A stretch of DNA of 64,000 nucleotides, taken from contig NZ_FSRB01000001.1 of assembly GCF_900129635.1 (NCBI RefSeq), forward strand, positions 124,001-188,000. The letters run 5' to 3'. Under the pieces are notes generated by a model. That model worked only from the letters and a program-made list of their open reading frames with translations, was not told where the DNA came from and did no database searches. Shown here one piece after another: positions 18,203-27,064 of the stretch. The DNA comes from Singulisphaera sp. GP187 (GTDB taxonomy: Bacteria > Planctomycetota > Planctomycetia > Isosphaerales > Isosphaeraceae). The translations under genes were made by a program, and so were the position numbers. The first letter of the stretch is position 1. Each line of letters begins with the position of its first letter.

Positions 18203-18769
18203 ATGGCTATTATGATGGACGATACGGGTGCTCGGATCGCGCGGCGCATTCGGCTGGAGCGGGATGCACGAGGCTGGTCCCTGGCGGACCTGGCGGAACG
18301 CTCGGGTGTTTCCAAGGCCACGATCAGCAAGATCGAGCGTGAAGAAACGAGTCCCACCGCCGTGATTCTGGTCCGACTGGCGGGCGCCTTTGACCTGACC
18401 CTCGCGGGCCTCTTGCTGAGGGCTGAGGGCGGGGGAGAGCGGTTGTCGCGGGCTGTCGACCAACCGGTCTGGCGCGACCCTGAAACCGGCTATTTGCGCA
18501 AACAGGTGTTCAGTCGACCCGACCATCCGCTGGAGGTCGCTCAGATCGAGCTACCGGCCGGTCGGCGGGTGGTGTTGCCGGCCTCGTCGTATGCACACAT
18601 TCGCCAGGTTATCTGGGTGCAGGTGGGCGAACTCGTCATCCAGGAGGGCGGCGAGCGGCATGTGCTGGGCGCTGGCGACTGCCTCGGATTCGGTCCACCG
18701 TCCGAAGTGACTTTTGCCAACGAAACCACCACCGCCTGTACCTATCTCGTTGTTCTTTCTCGGGGTTAG
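18203..18769 (+). CDS. XRE-family transcriptional regulator with C-terminal cupin
   Basis: A 188-aa regulator. Residues 8-65 form an XRE/Cro-type helix-turn-helix (ARRIRLERDARGWSLADLAE, then SGVSKATISKIEREETSPT). Residues 110-185 form a small beta-barrel cupin (LPAGRRVVLPASSYAHIRQV, GDCLGFGPPSEVTF) that usually senses a small ligand. Several ATGs are possible; the one at 18203 gives MAIMMDDTG, and 18215 is equally reasonable. The open frame upstream lacks coding character. The stop is only 5 bp before a GNAT acetyltransferase gene, so the two form an operon and the regulator likely controls it. This pairing is common in bacteria. Confidence 0.88.
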   Translation: MAIMMDDTGARIARRIRLERDARGWSLADLAERSGVSKATISKIEREETSPTAVILVRLAGAFDLTLAGLLLRAEGGGERLSRAVDQPVWRDPETGYLRKQVFSRPDHPLEVAQIELPAGRRVVLPASSYAHIRQVIWVQVGELVIQEGGERHVLGAGDCLGFGPPSEVTFANETTTACTYLVVLSRG

Positions 18770-18774
18770 CCACG

Positions 18775-19326
18775 ATGTCCGAGATCGAAATCAAAGCGTT
18801 GAGCGCCTCGCCGCAGATCAGCACGGTGCTGAGCGAGATTCTCCTGGAGGTGGTCGCAAACGGGGGATCGGTGAGCTTCATGCACCCGCTGGAGCCGGCA
18901 ACGGCGCGAGCGTTCTGGGACGACGCGCTGGCGGCCGCCGCCCGGGACGAACGGATTATTCTGGGGGCCTGGGATGGCGAGATCCTGGCCGGCACCGTAA
19001 CCTTGCTGCTCAACTGTCCGCCCAACCAGCCGCACCGGGCCGAGATCGCCAAGCTGATGACCCGCCCGAGTCATCGGCGCCGAGGCGTGGGGGCGGCCTT
19101 GATGCGAACGGCCGAAGACTTAGCCGTGAAGTGGCAACGCACGCTCTTGGTACTCGACACCGCGGCCGACGGCGGAGCGTCGGGACTCTATGAGGGGCTG
19201 GGGTTCACGCTCGCCGGAACGATCCCAGACTATGCGCTCAAGCCGCATGGCGGGCTGACCGCAACCATGATCTATTGGAAGCGGATCGGGAGTGAGGACA
19301 AGGGGCAGGGGCCGAATGCCTGCTGA
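18775..19326 (+). CDS. GNAT-family N-acetyltransferase
   Basis: A 183-aa acetyl-CoA-dependent acetyltransferase. The acetyl-CoA pyrophosphate-binding motif A is clear at RPSHRRRGVGAALMRTAEDL (about residues 101-120), followed by LLVLDTAADGGASGLYEGLG (motif B), with the usual Tyr near the end of motif B. Length is normal for the family. It starts 5 bp after the XRE-cupin gene. The substrate could be an amine, an antibiotic or a protein N-terminus; sequence alone does not tell. Confidence 0.9.
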   Translation: MSEIEIKALSASPQISTVLSEILLEVVANGGSVSFMHPLEPATARAFWDDALAAAARDERIILGAWDGEILAGTVTLLLNCPPNQPHRAEIAKLMTRPSHRRRGVGAALMRTAEDLAVKWQRTLLVLDTAADGGASGLYEGLGFTLAGTIPDYALKPHGGLTATMIYWKRIGSEDKGQGPNAC

Positions 19327-19559
19327 TCCGCCATTTTTTTGATAAGATCGAATCCTGATCCCTTGGCTCGTTCCGGTCAAGTTCCGGTCATTGGGTATCC
19401 GCCGCAAAGCGGGGACAACTGCTCGGTCGCGTGCGGCTGGCCGGGCTGATCCCGATCGGGGATCCGGCCGAGCTGACGTGATCGTGCCTCCTCCGTCGCG
19501 ACTGGATCGCTTCGCGTTTGGACCAAAGCACTCCGTGATTCGACACTTCAGGAGGCCTC

Positions 19560-20603
19560 ATGAATCCTCTGACGCATCGACGCCTTTTGCTCGTCGCTCT
19601 GGTCGCCGCGACCGCCCTCTTTGCCGGCTCGGTCGGCCAGGCCGACGATCGAACGCCCAAGGCTGCCGCCATCCCGAAACGCGAGGGCAAGGTCAAGGCC
19701 AACGGCATCACGATCGCCTACGAGGACTTCGGTCCTGCGGGGCACGAGGCTGAGGCCATGCTCCTGATCATGGGCAATGGCACGCAACTCACCGCCTGGC
19801 CCATCGAGCTCATTGAGGAGTTGGTCCGGCGCGGTTACCGGATCGTCATCTACGACAATCGCGACGTCGGCCTTTCCACCAAGTTCAACGAGGCGGGGGC
19901 GCCCGATACGCGGGCAGTCATTGAGGCAAAGCTCGCCGGGAAGCCTTCGATGCTGCCGTACTCGCTTGACGACATGGCGAAGGATGCGGTCGGGCTGCTG
20001 GATGCTCTCGGGATTGCGAAGGCCCACATCGTCGGCGTCTCGATGGGTGGTATGATCGCGCAGCTTGTGGCGGCGGACCACCCCAAGCACACGCGTTCGC
20101 TCACCTCGATCATGTCGACCTCAGGCAACCCGCAAGTCCCGTTCCCGGCCAACCTCGAGGCCCTCTCGAAGATGCCGAAGCCGGCCCCCGAGGGGGATCA
20201 AAAGGCGATGCTCGCCAACGCCGTCAAGGCCATCCAGATCCTGGCGGGGCCGGCCTACCCGCCCGACGAGCAGCGGGTCCGGGACCTGATCGTACGCACG
20301 ATGAAGCGTTCCGATGATCGGTCCGGCATGGCCCGGCACAACGCGCTGTCGGCGCTCGGGTTGTACGAGGACCGGCGAGCGAAATTGAAGACCATCAAGG
20401 CTCCGACCGTCGTCGTCCACGGCGCCGGGGACCCGTTGATCTCGGTCGAGGGGGGTAAGGACACCGCGGCCAACATCCCTGGCGCTGAGCTTCGGATCAT
20501 CCCTGGCATGGGACACGACCTCCCAATCCCCCTGGCGAAGACGATCGCCGACGCCATTGTGGCGGCTGCCGTCCGCGCTGCCGCCGCGGAGCCGACGAAG
20601 TGA
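19560..20603 (+). CDS. exported alpha/beta-fold hydrolase
   Basis: A 347-aa serine hydrolase. An N-terminal signal peptide (LLLVALVAATALFAGSVGQA) is followed by the alpha/beta-hydrolase core: a NGTQLTAW loop, YDNRDVGLSTKF and the nucleophile elbow GVSMGGMIAQ near residues 160-169. The acid in HGAGDPLIS and the His in GMGHDLP near the C-terminus complete the triad. AGGAGG lies directly upstream of the ATG at 19560. Esterase or haloperoxidase-like activity is likely, but family members vary widely. No neighbour indicates a pathway. Confidence 0.88.
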   Translation: MNPLTHRRLLLVALVAATALFAGSVGQADDRTPKAAAIPKREGKVKANGITIAYEDFGPAGHEAEAMLLIMGNGTQLTAWPIELIEELVRRGYRIVIYDNRDVGLSTKFNEAGAPDTRAVIEAKLAGKPSMLPYSLDDMAKDAVGLLDALGIAKAHIVGVSMGGMIAQLVAADHPKHTRSLTSIMSTSGNPQVPFPANLEALSKMPKPAPEGDQKAMLANAVKAIQILAGPAYPPDEQRVRDLIVRTMKRSDDRSGMARHNALSALGLYEDRRAKLKTIKAPTVVVHGAGDPLISVEGGKDTAANIPGAELRIIPGMGHDLPIPLAKTIADAIVAAAVRAAAAEPTK

Positions 20604-21549
20604 ATACGAAATGAATGGATGTAGAGAGGTCGGGGGCCGATGTTGGGTTTGGTTCCTGACTTTTTTTTGTGATTCCGTTCGGGTGTGGTATGTGATATGT
20701 GTATGTCGCTTGACGTCCTCGGGTGATTCGCAGCCCGCCAGTCAGGGCAGGGGAGTGCCGATACCCTGAACGAGGCCCAGTTGGCTGATTGAGCAAATCA
20801 TGGCCGGTCCGAGTCGACGGGATTTACGACGATTGCCTCGAGAGTCACAGACTTCAGCGGAGTGGCATCGAGGTGGGCCTGAATGTGACGAGTTCCACCG
20901 GCACATTGCGGAACGGGCCGATGGTCTTCTCGATGACGGTGTGATCGGCAATATCGAAGCCCCGGGCGAGGATGGTCACTCGGGAACTGGTCCGGTCTCA
21001 GCAGTCATCGGATCGCACCTCCACCGGTTGGTATTGACATGCAATCCTACCACCACTTTCTCGACTCCGACAACCAGATCACGTACCCGCTGGCCTGGAT
21101 GCCGGAGTTCAAGCAACGGGCTATGCCCGCCGCGGGAGATCGAAGGCGTGTGGCATCGGGTCCGTGACCTACTAACCGGGCGGTTTCGAGGGCTGGGGCC
21201 TTGGTCGCTGCTCGCGATCTGTTCGTAGGGTCGGGGCCGCCCAAAGCACTCGGCCCCAAGACTGAATCTCAAAATTCTCTTATGATGTCAGTTGAAAGAA
21301 GTGGTTTCGCGGTCATGTTTTATGTCTCCGAATCGAGTGCCGAGATAACGTCGGCAAGCATTCTGCCGTCCAACGTCCCGGGCGTCTCCCTTTGGGGCGT
21401 TCTGACCCTTTATTTGCTTGGACTCCTCACGCATCACCCCGCCGATCAGTGCCGGAACTGGCCGCCAGTGGCCGGGAACCTGTATTGCACTTGGCCCGAT
21501 TGGGCGTTAGAAGCTGCGTATTAACCCGGCAAATAACCGTTCTGGTGCC
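20604..21549. other. 946-bp stretch without an intact gene
   Basis: No frame here has a good start, ribosome-binding site and recognisable protein together. On the minus strand, 20870-20972 reads as coding-like sequence (VTILARGFDIADHTVIEKTI, then GPFRNVPVELVTFRPTSMPL) between two stops, which may be a fragment of a lost gene. The sequence from 21270 to 21540 is more AT-rich. I see no repeat or RNA gene. Confidence 0.45.
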
Positions 21550-21939
21550 ATGATGATGACGAATTCGATCCCGAGATGGCAGCGCGTGACCGGATGGGTG
21601 CTCTCGGGCATCCTCGCCCCCGTGTTCCTGCCCAGCGCCTACTTCAAGATCGCCCAGCCCAAGGGCTTCATCGAGGAGTGGTCCAAGACCTACCCAGCCG
21701 CCTCCGCCCTGCCGCTCGGGGGCATTGAACTGACGCTGTTCGTCCTCTACCTCGTACCGAAGACCCGCTACCTCGGCGGCCTCGTGATGCTCGGTTACCT
21801 GGGGGGCGCGGTGGCGACCCACATCCACGCCAAAGACGGGATGTTCTTCGTGCCGGTCATCGTCGGCGTCGTCGCGTGGCTCGGGCTGTACCTCCGCGAC
21901 CGCAAGCTCCGCGCTCTCGTTCCACTCGTGGCCGAGTGA
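21550..21939 (+). CDS. DoxX-like small membrane protein
   Basis: A 129-aa protein with four hydrophobic segments (VTGWVLSGILAPVFLPSAYF, LGGIELTLFVLYLV, GGLVMLGYLGGAVATHIH, VPVIVGVVAWLGLYL). The spacing, the Lys after the first helix and the GGAVATHI motif fit the DoxX/DoxX-like family of integral membrane proteins, some of which act in redox homeostasis. Three ATGs in a row occur at 21550-21558; the first is used here. It stands alone between a gene-free stretch and the arylsulfatase. Confidence 0.8.
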   Translation: MMMTNSIPRWQRVTGWVLSGILAPVFLPSAYFKIAQPKGFIEEWSKTYPAASALPLGGIELTLFVLYLVPKTRYLGGLVMLGYLGGAVATHIHAKDGMFFVPVIVGVVAWLGLYLRDRKLRALVPLVAE

Positions 21940-22183
21940 GTCAGCGTACGTCGGATCGGTGACGGGGGGGGCAGAGGGAAGTGGACAGAGTCAGCCATTT
22001 GGTGAAGCGGCTCGCTTACCTTCTGGGGGGAGCTGGATTGCAGTGACGCCCGCTTACGCTACGCTTGCCCATGATGGCATAATGACGCGATCAATCCCGG
22101 GACATGGCGGCTGGACCCCCGGGTGAAGCGCGTCCCTGAGTCCAGTTCCCCGGCGTGGCCTGATGAGTCACAGGAGAGCTTCG

Positions 22184-24592
22184 ATGACCTGGAGCAAGCA
22201 CACCCTGGCAATCGCCGTGATCGGGCTGGGCGCCATGAGCGGATATGCCGCGGACCCGGAGCCGAATGCCTCGGTTGACGACCGGGAGTCGTACAAGCTC
22301 GACCGGACGGTCTTGCCGATTCCTGAGCCGAAGCTCCCGCCGATGACAACGCTCGATGCCCGCAGCGCCAAGGCTCCGTCGCGGTTCGAGGTCAAGGCGC
22401 CGGCCCAGGCCCCGAACGTGCTGATCGTGCTGATTGACGACATGGGCTTCGGCCAGTCCAGCGCCTTCGGCGGGCCGATCCAGATGCCGACCCTGGAGCG
22501 GATGGCAACGGGCGGACTCCGCTACAACCAGTTCCACACCACGGCGCTCTGCTCGCCGAGCCGCGCGGCCCTGCTGACCGGCCGCAACCATCACGTCTGC
22601 AACATGGGGTCGATCACCGAGACGGCCACCGCGTTTCCGGGCCAGACCGGGCAACGCCCGAACAGCGTGGCTCCGCTCGCCGAGATGTTGCGGCTCAACG
22701 GCTTCAGTACCGCCGCCTTCGGCAAGTCGCACGAAACCGCCGCCTGGGAAGTGAGCCCGTCCGGCCCGACCGACCGCTGGCCGACCCGCTCCGGCTTCGA
22801 CAAGTTCTACGGCTTCATCGGCGGCGAGGCGAACCAGTGGTCCCCGGCGATCTACGAGGACATGACCCGCATCGAGGTGCCGAAGGACCCGGACTATCAC
22901 CTCATGACGGATCTCGCCAATCAGGCGATCAAGTGGATGAACTCCCAGAAATCGTTGACGCCGGACAAGCCGTTCTTCACGTACTTCGCGCCGGGGGCCA
23001 CGCACGCGCCGCACCACGCGCCGAAGGAGTGGATCGCCAAGTACAAGGGCAAGTTCGACCAGGGTTGGGACGCGCTCCGCGCGGAGACGCTGGCCCGCCA
23101 GATCAAGCTCGGCGTCGTCCCCGCCGGCACCAAGCTCGCGCCCAAGCCCGAGGCCATCAAGGATTGGGACAGGCTCGGGGCCGATGAGAAGAAGCTCTTC
23201 GCCCGCCAGATGGAGGTCTTCGCCGGGTACGGTGAATATGCCGACTCCGAAGTCGGCCGCGTCATCCAGGCCATCGAAGACCTGGGCCAGTTGGACAACA
23301 CGCTCGTCTTCTACATCGTCGGCGACAATGGTGCGAGCGGCGAAGGCACGATGAACGGCCTGTTCAATGAGATGACCTATTTCAACGGCGTTCCCGAGAC
23401 GGTCGCCGAGATCCTCAAGCGAGTCGACGAGTTGGGCGGCCCGAACTCTTACGGCCACTACGCCGCCGGTTGGGCCGTGGCCGGCGACGCGCCGTTCACC
23501 TGGACGAAGCAGGTCGCGGGCAGCTACGGTGGCACCCGCAACGGCATGGTGATCCACTGGCCCAAAGGGATCGCGGCCAAGGGCGAGATCCGCTCCCAGT
23601 GGCACCACCTCATCGACGTCGCACCGACGATCCTCGAAGCCGCCAGGCTACCCGAGCCCAAGTTGGTCAACACCACGCCCCAGACGCCCATCGAGGGCGT
23701 GAGCCTCCGGTACACGTTCGCGGACGCCAAGGCGAAGGACAGACACAAGACGCAGTACTTCGAGATCTTCGGCAACCGCGGCATTTACCACGACGGCTGG
23801 CTGGCCCACACCGTCCACCGCGCCGCCTGGGAGATGACGCCACGGCGGCCCATCCTCGAAGACAAGTGGGAACTCTACCACGTCGACGAGGACTTCAGCT
23901 CGGCGGACGATCTGGCCGCGAAACATCCCCAGAAGCTCAAGGCGTTGCAGGAGCTTTTCCTCAAGGAAGCGATCAAGAACCACGCATTGCCGCTTGACGA
24001 TCGCGGGATCGAGCGTGCGAATGCCGCCCTCGCCGGGCGTCCCGACCTGATGGCAGGCCGCACCTCACTCACGGTCTACGAGGGCATGGTCGGGATGACG
24101 GAGAACGTCTTCCTCAACACCAAGAACAAGTCGCACGCCATCACCGCCGAGTTGCAGGTTCCGAAAGGGGGCGCGAACGGCGTGATCCTATCCCAGGCGG
24201 GGCGCTTCGGCGGCTGGAGCCTCTACGTCAAAGATGGCAAGCCGATGTACGCCTACAACTACCTCGGCCTCAGTTCGTACAAGGTTGGCGCTCCCGGGCC
24301 GCTGCCCGAGGGCAAGGTGACGATCCGCTACGAATTCGCATACGACGGCGGCGGCCTGGGCAAAGGCGGAACGGGCACGATCTTCGTCAACGGCGAGAAG
24401 GTCGCCGAAGGACGAATCGAGCGCACCCAGGCCAACATCTTCTCGGCCGACGAGGGCGCGGACGTAGGCCTCGATGGCGAGACGCCCGTGACCGACGATT
24501 ACAAGGAGCGCGACAACAAGTTCACCGGCAAGATCGGCAAGGTGACCGTCGAGCTGAAATCGCCGAAAAATTCGACCCTGCCCCCGAGTTAA
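22184..24592 (+). CDS. arylsulfatase, type I formylglycine-dependent
   Basis: An 802-aa exported sulfatase that cleaves sulfate esters. The signal peptide is HTLAIAVIGLGAMSGYA. Metal ligands appear in LIVLIDDMGFGQSS, and the activating site CSPSRAALLTGR starts at Cys123; this Cys is converted to formylglycine by an anaerobic or aerobic maturase. FAPGATHAPHHAP and VGDNGASGEGTMNG supply further active-site residues. After the catalytic domain (to about 620) the C-terminal part has a lectin-like beta sandwich look (GGWSLYVKDGKPMYAYNYLG). The ATG at 22184 follows AGGAG; the ATG at 22163 is less likely. No sulfatase maturase is in the window. Confidence 0.92.
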   Translation: MTWSKHTLAIAVIGLGAMSGYAADPEPNASVDDRESYKLDRTVLPIPEPKLPPMTTLDARSAKAPSRFEVKAPAQAPNVLIVLIDDMGFGQSSAFGGPIQMPTLERMATGGLRYNQFHTTALCSPSRAALLTGRNHHVCNMGSITETATAFPGQTGQRPNSVAPLAEMLRLNGFSTAAFGKSHETAAWEVSPSGPTDRWPTRSGFDKFYGFIGGEANQWSPAIYEDMTRIEVPKDPDYHLMTDLANQAIKWMNSQKSLTPDKPFFTYFAPGATHAPHHAPKEWIAKYKGKFDQGWDALRAETLARQIKLGVVPAGTKLAPKPEAIKDWDRLGADEKKLFARQMEVFAGYGEYADSEVGRVIQAIEDLGQLDNTLVFYIVGDNGASGEGTMNGLFNEMTYFNGVPETVAEILKRVDELGGPNSYGHYAAGWAVAGDAPFTWTKQVAGSYGGTRNGMVIHWPKGIAAKGEIRSQWHHLIDVAPTILEAARLPEPKLVNTTPQTPIEGVSLRYTFADAKAKDRHKTQYFEIFGNRGIYHDGWLAHTVHRAAWEMTPRRPILEDKWELYHVDEDFSSADDLAAKHPQKLKALQELFLKEAIKNHALPLDDRGIERANAALAGRPDLMAGRTSLTVYEGMVGMTENVFLNTKNKSHAITAELQVPKGGANGVILSQAGRFGGWSLYVKDGKPMYAYNYLGLSSYKVGAPGPLPEGKVTIRYEFAYDGGGLGKGGTGTIFVNGEKVAEGRIERTQANIFSADEGADVGLDGETPVTDDYKERDNKFTGKIGKVTVELKSPKNSTLPPS

Positions 24593-25267
24593 ATACCATC
24601 TTACCGCCATTGAGGCGATGAAACCGCTGGTCGGCAGCCTGAGCAAGGAGCAGGTTCATCGTCACATCGAGTTGTTGGGTGAATTGGGCCGGGCGGGACA
24701 GCGAAATCTGGTCACCCCAGCGCCATTGAACTTGAGCCACGGCCACTTACCCCGGGACGGATGCGGCCCCTGGGGCAAGTGGACCGGAGGCGACGGGCAT
24801 CAAGGGGCGCCACGTCGCCCATCGAGATTTCCGGCCCAAGGGCGAGGAAACAGAGCAGCAGCTCGTATTCTGTCCCCAACTCGGGTTTACGGCCTTTTGG
24901 CGGCCAGCCCTCCGGACGAAGTAAGGATGCTCCATGCGAAACTCGTTCGAGTTCCGCAGGCCCCACTGGTCGATCCCCGAAGGAAAAGGACAACGTCAAT
25001 CCGAGTTACGTCCCCGTTTCCTGCCCCGAACGACACCTAACCCTCCGGACGACCTCACGCAAGGAATCGGGCAACGACCCGGATTTCCCAACCAGAAACC
25101 ATATTTGTGTACGAATATTTTTTGATCTAAGGCATTGAAATCTAACGCCCCGCGCAATCAGATGGACCGGGGAAGCCAGTAGTTACACCCAATCCCTGTA
25201 TGACAACTCGGGGCGTTCGACATCCCCGGCCGCACCCCGTCAAAGCAGCGGGGAGAGGCCTAATTCG
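24593..25267. other. 675-bp stretch, possibly a decayed gene on the minus strand
   Basis: Two overlapping minus-strand frames, 24712-24999 and 24522-24746, give coding-like sequence (GWPPKGRKPELGTEYELLLC, and RPAQFTQQLDVTMNLLLAQA), but each is short and without a good start. They may be pieces of one frameshifted gene. I cannot name it. The part from 25040 on becomes AT-richer and holds nothing recognisable. Confidence 0.4.
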
Positions 25268-26110
25268 TCACCAATTGTCGGAACCACGTGGTGGCTCAGG
25301 AAACACCAGGCTCGCCAACGACCTTCCAGCGATGTATCGAACTTCAGAGTCGGGATCGCACAGAAGCAACTGAAGCACGTCCTTTACTTGAGGCCCCTGG
25401 AGACGCAGCGACGCAGCCGCAAACGTCCGAACCTTTGCGTCCTTGTGATTCACGCATGCAAAAATCAAGCCTTTTGGGACCCGTGGTCCCATGAGTGTCG
25501 CGGCGGCGGCAGAGCGACGGACATCAGAGCGTAAATCTTCGAGCAAGGAAATCAGGCCGGCCGCCCCTTCGACTCCTCTAAAACCCCAAGCCATTGCAAT
25601 CAACTGACAAACAAACGGTGACGCGTGCTGTTGTGCCGAGGTCCATGTGCATTCGGGCCAGTCGCCAGCCGCGAGCACCGATTCGATTGCATCGAATCCG
25701 ATCGAGGAAATCGTCTCAGCCGCGTGGACTCGGAGTGCGGGATTCACGTCCTTCAAGGTTTCGACAAGCACGGAAAGAGAACCGACTGCGTTCCTGCCCA
25801 TCCGACCAAGTGCGAGAGTTGCGTACCACCGAATGACTTCGTCGGAATCGCGAACAGCATCGACGAGAGCCGGGATCCCAAAAGCACAGCCGCCATCAAT
25901 TTCTAATAGTCCCCAAACCACATGCCGACGTACATCCAGATCAGGATCAAATTTCAAAATTTCCACATAATAAGACGTAATGTGGGAACGAATTTCATCA
26001 GTGAGGGGCCACATTGACGACAGGCTACGGATCGCGGAATTGCGTGCTCGAGTGCTAGGTCGTCGAAGTAACTCAAACCAGAATTCCGGGGGAGCATCGT
26101 TGTGAACCAT
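25268..26110 (-). CDS. HEAT-repeat protein
   Basis: A 280-aa protein built of about five to six helical repeats of HEAT/PBS-lyase type, with phrases such as DVRRHVVWGLLEIDGG, VIRWYATLALGRMGRNA, LRVHAAETISSIGFDA, DVRRSAAAATLMGPRV and KVRTFAAASLRLQGPQV. Such scaffolds bind other proteins. There is no signal peptide or membrane segment. Base use is visibly less GC-rich than in the genes before 24.6 kb, so it may have been acquired with the accessory region around it. The start codon at 26110 has no strong ribosome-binding site. Confidence 0.75.
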   Translation of the reverse strand: MVHNDAPPEFWFELLRRPSTRARNSAIRSLSSMWPLTDEIRSHITSYYVEILKFDPDLDVRRHVVWGLLEIDGGCAFGIPALVDAVRDSDEVIRWYATLALGRMGRNAVGSLSVLVETLKDVNPALRVHAAETISSIGFDAIESVLAAGDWPECTWTSAQQHASPFVCQLIAMAWGFRGVEGAAGLISLLEDLRSDVRRSAAAATLMGPRVPKGLIFACVNHKDAKVRTFAAASLRLQGPQVKDVLQLLLCDPDSEVRYIAGRSLASLVFPEPPRGSDNW

Positions 26111-26329
26111 CGTCGGTATCTCAGATGAATGGCACTAGCTTAAGATCACGCCGTGAATTTTAGTCCATATGTCATCGTAATATAGGGCATGATCCTTCAT
26201 CGGCTCCACCCTACTAACGACATCTCGATTTTCCCGCCCCGAGACGCCAAAGCCGACTCCCTGACGAGCTTGGATCGACTCCGCGCCCGTTTCGCACGTG
26301 ACGACGGCCTCCCGTTCGCCGACGGACAG

Positions 26330-26346
26330 AAAAAGGGGGACATAGC
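26330..26346. repeat. left terminal repeat of the RAYT cassette
   Basis: AAAAAGGGGGACATAGC at 26330-26346 lies directly behind the stop of the RAYT gene. Its exact reverse complement is reconstructed at the other side of that gene by joining 27055-27064 with 28869-28875, on either side of the IS4 insertion. The gene is thus framed by a perfect 17-bp inverted repeat. Confidence 0.75.
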
Positions 26347-26349
26347 GAT

Positions 26350-27012
26350 TTATGCCTGCTCCTTCCGGGGACGCCCCCGCGGACGCAAGCACGACTCCAG
26401 TCCCAGCCGGATCGCCGTCTCCCGGGTCCATGATTCCCCACCATAAGGTCGGCCCCGGGATACCGAGTGCCGCAACCGTTCGAGGTCGCCGACGGAGAGG
26501 GGTTCGTTGACCCGCTCCAGCCACCCCTCGTCCCGGACCGACACCTGGCCCTTCCACAACCACGGATCGCCACGCTGCCAACCGGGCAGACTCGACCACT
26601 TCCAGTCCTCGGCGTGCGCGACCAGTTCGGCACGCAATGCGTTGCGTTCGACGTAGCGGAGCACCGTGACGAGATGGCCGTCGTCCTGGACGGGGAAGGC
26701 TTTGAATCGCCCCTGCCAGACGTGGCCCGTGGTGCCGTAATGGCGATGATAACGGCGGGCGTGCGCCGTCAGCAGCCATTGCATCCAACGGCCGAGGTCG
26801 CCAACGCCATGGGGCCTCACGAGGAGGTGAAAATGGTTGGGCATCAGACAATACCCGAGCAAGTCCACCGGCACGCGGCTCCCTGCGTCAGTCATCGCCT
26901 GGACGAAGGCGTCGTAATCGCCGGGCTTGTGGAAGACGGCCTCGCGGCGGTTGCCCCGATTCAGGACGTGATACCAGAGGCCAGCGACGGAGGCACGAGC
27001 AGTTCGCGGCAT
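26350..27012 (-). CDS. REP-associated tyrosine transposase (RAYT), HUH/Y1 type
   Basis: A 220-aa single-strand DNA endonuclease of the IS200-like/TnpREP family. MPRTARASVAGLWYHVLNRG is the standard N-terminus of this family. The HUH motif is LLGYCLMPNHFHLLV (H60, H62). The likely catalytic Tyr is Y120 in VLRYVERNALRAELV, and WKWSS follows, as in other RAYTs. RAYTs process palindromic REP sequences. The frame is open 12 codons further upstream, but MPRTAR is the family start. It sits between 17-bp inverted repeats, one of them split by the adjacent IS4 element. Confidence 0.92.
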   Translation of the reverse strand: MPRTARASVAGLWYHVLNRGNRREAVFHKPGDYDAFVQAMTDAGSRVPVDLLGYCLMPNHFHLLVRPHGVGDLGRWMQWLLTAHARRYHRHYGTTGHVWQGRFKAFPVQDDGHLVTVLRYVERNALRAELVAHAEDWKWSSLPGWQRGDPWLWKGQVSVRDEGWLERVNEPLSVGDLERLRHSVSRGRPYGGESWTRETAIRLGLESCLRPRGRPRKEQA

Positions 27013-27054
27013 GCCACACACGATAATCGCCGTGCCGTCTGCTGTCAATAAAGT

Positions 27055-27064
27055 GCTATGTCCC
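27055..27064. repeat. right terminal repeat of the RAYT cassette, split by IS4; target duplication
   Basis: GCTATGTCCC at 27055-27064 is the first part of the right repeat; the rest is found at 28860-28875 (CTATGTCCCCCTTTTT). CTATGTCCC occurs on both sides of the IS (27056-27064 and 28860-28868), a 9-bp target duplication. Removing the IS and one duplicate gives a perfect match to the repeat at 26330-26346. Confidence 0.8.

Noticed and set aside
26135..26851. 238-codon minus-strand frame overlapping the RAYT gene
   Set aside because: It is a shifted-frame shadow of the RAYT gene; no family features, while the RAYT frame has all catalytic motifs.
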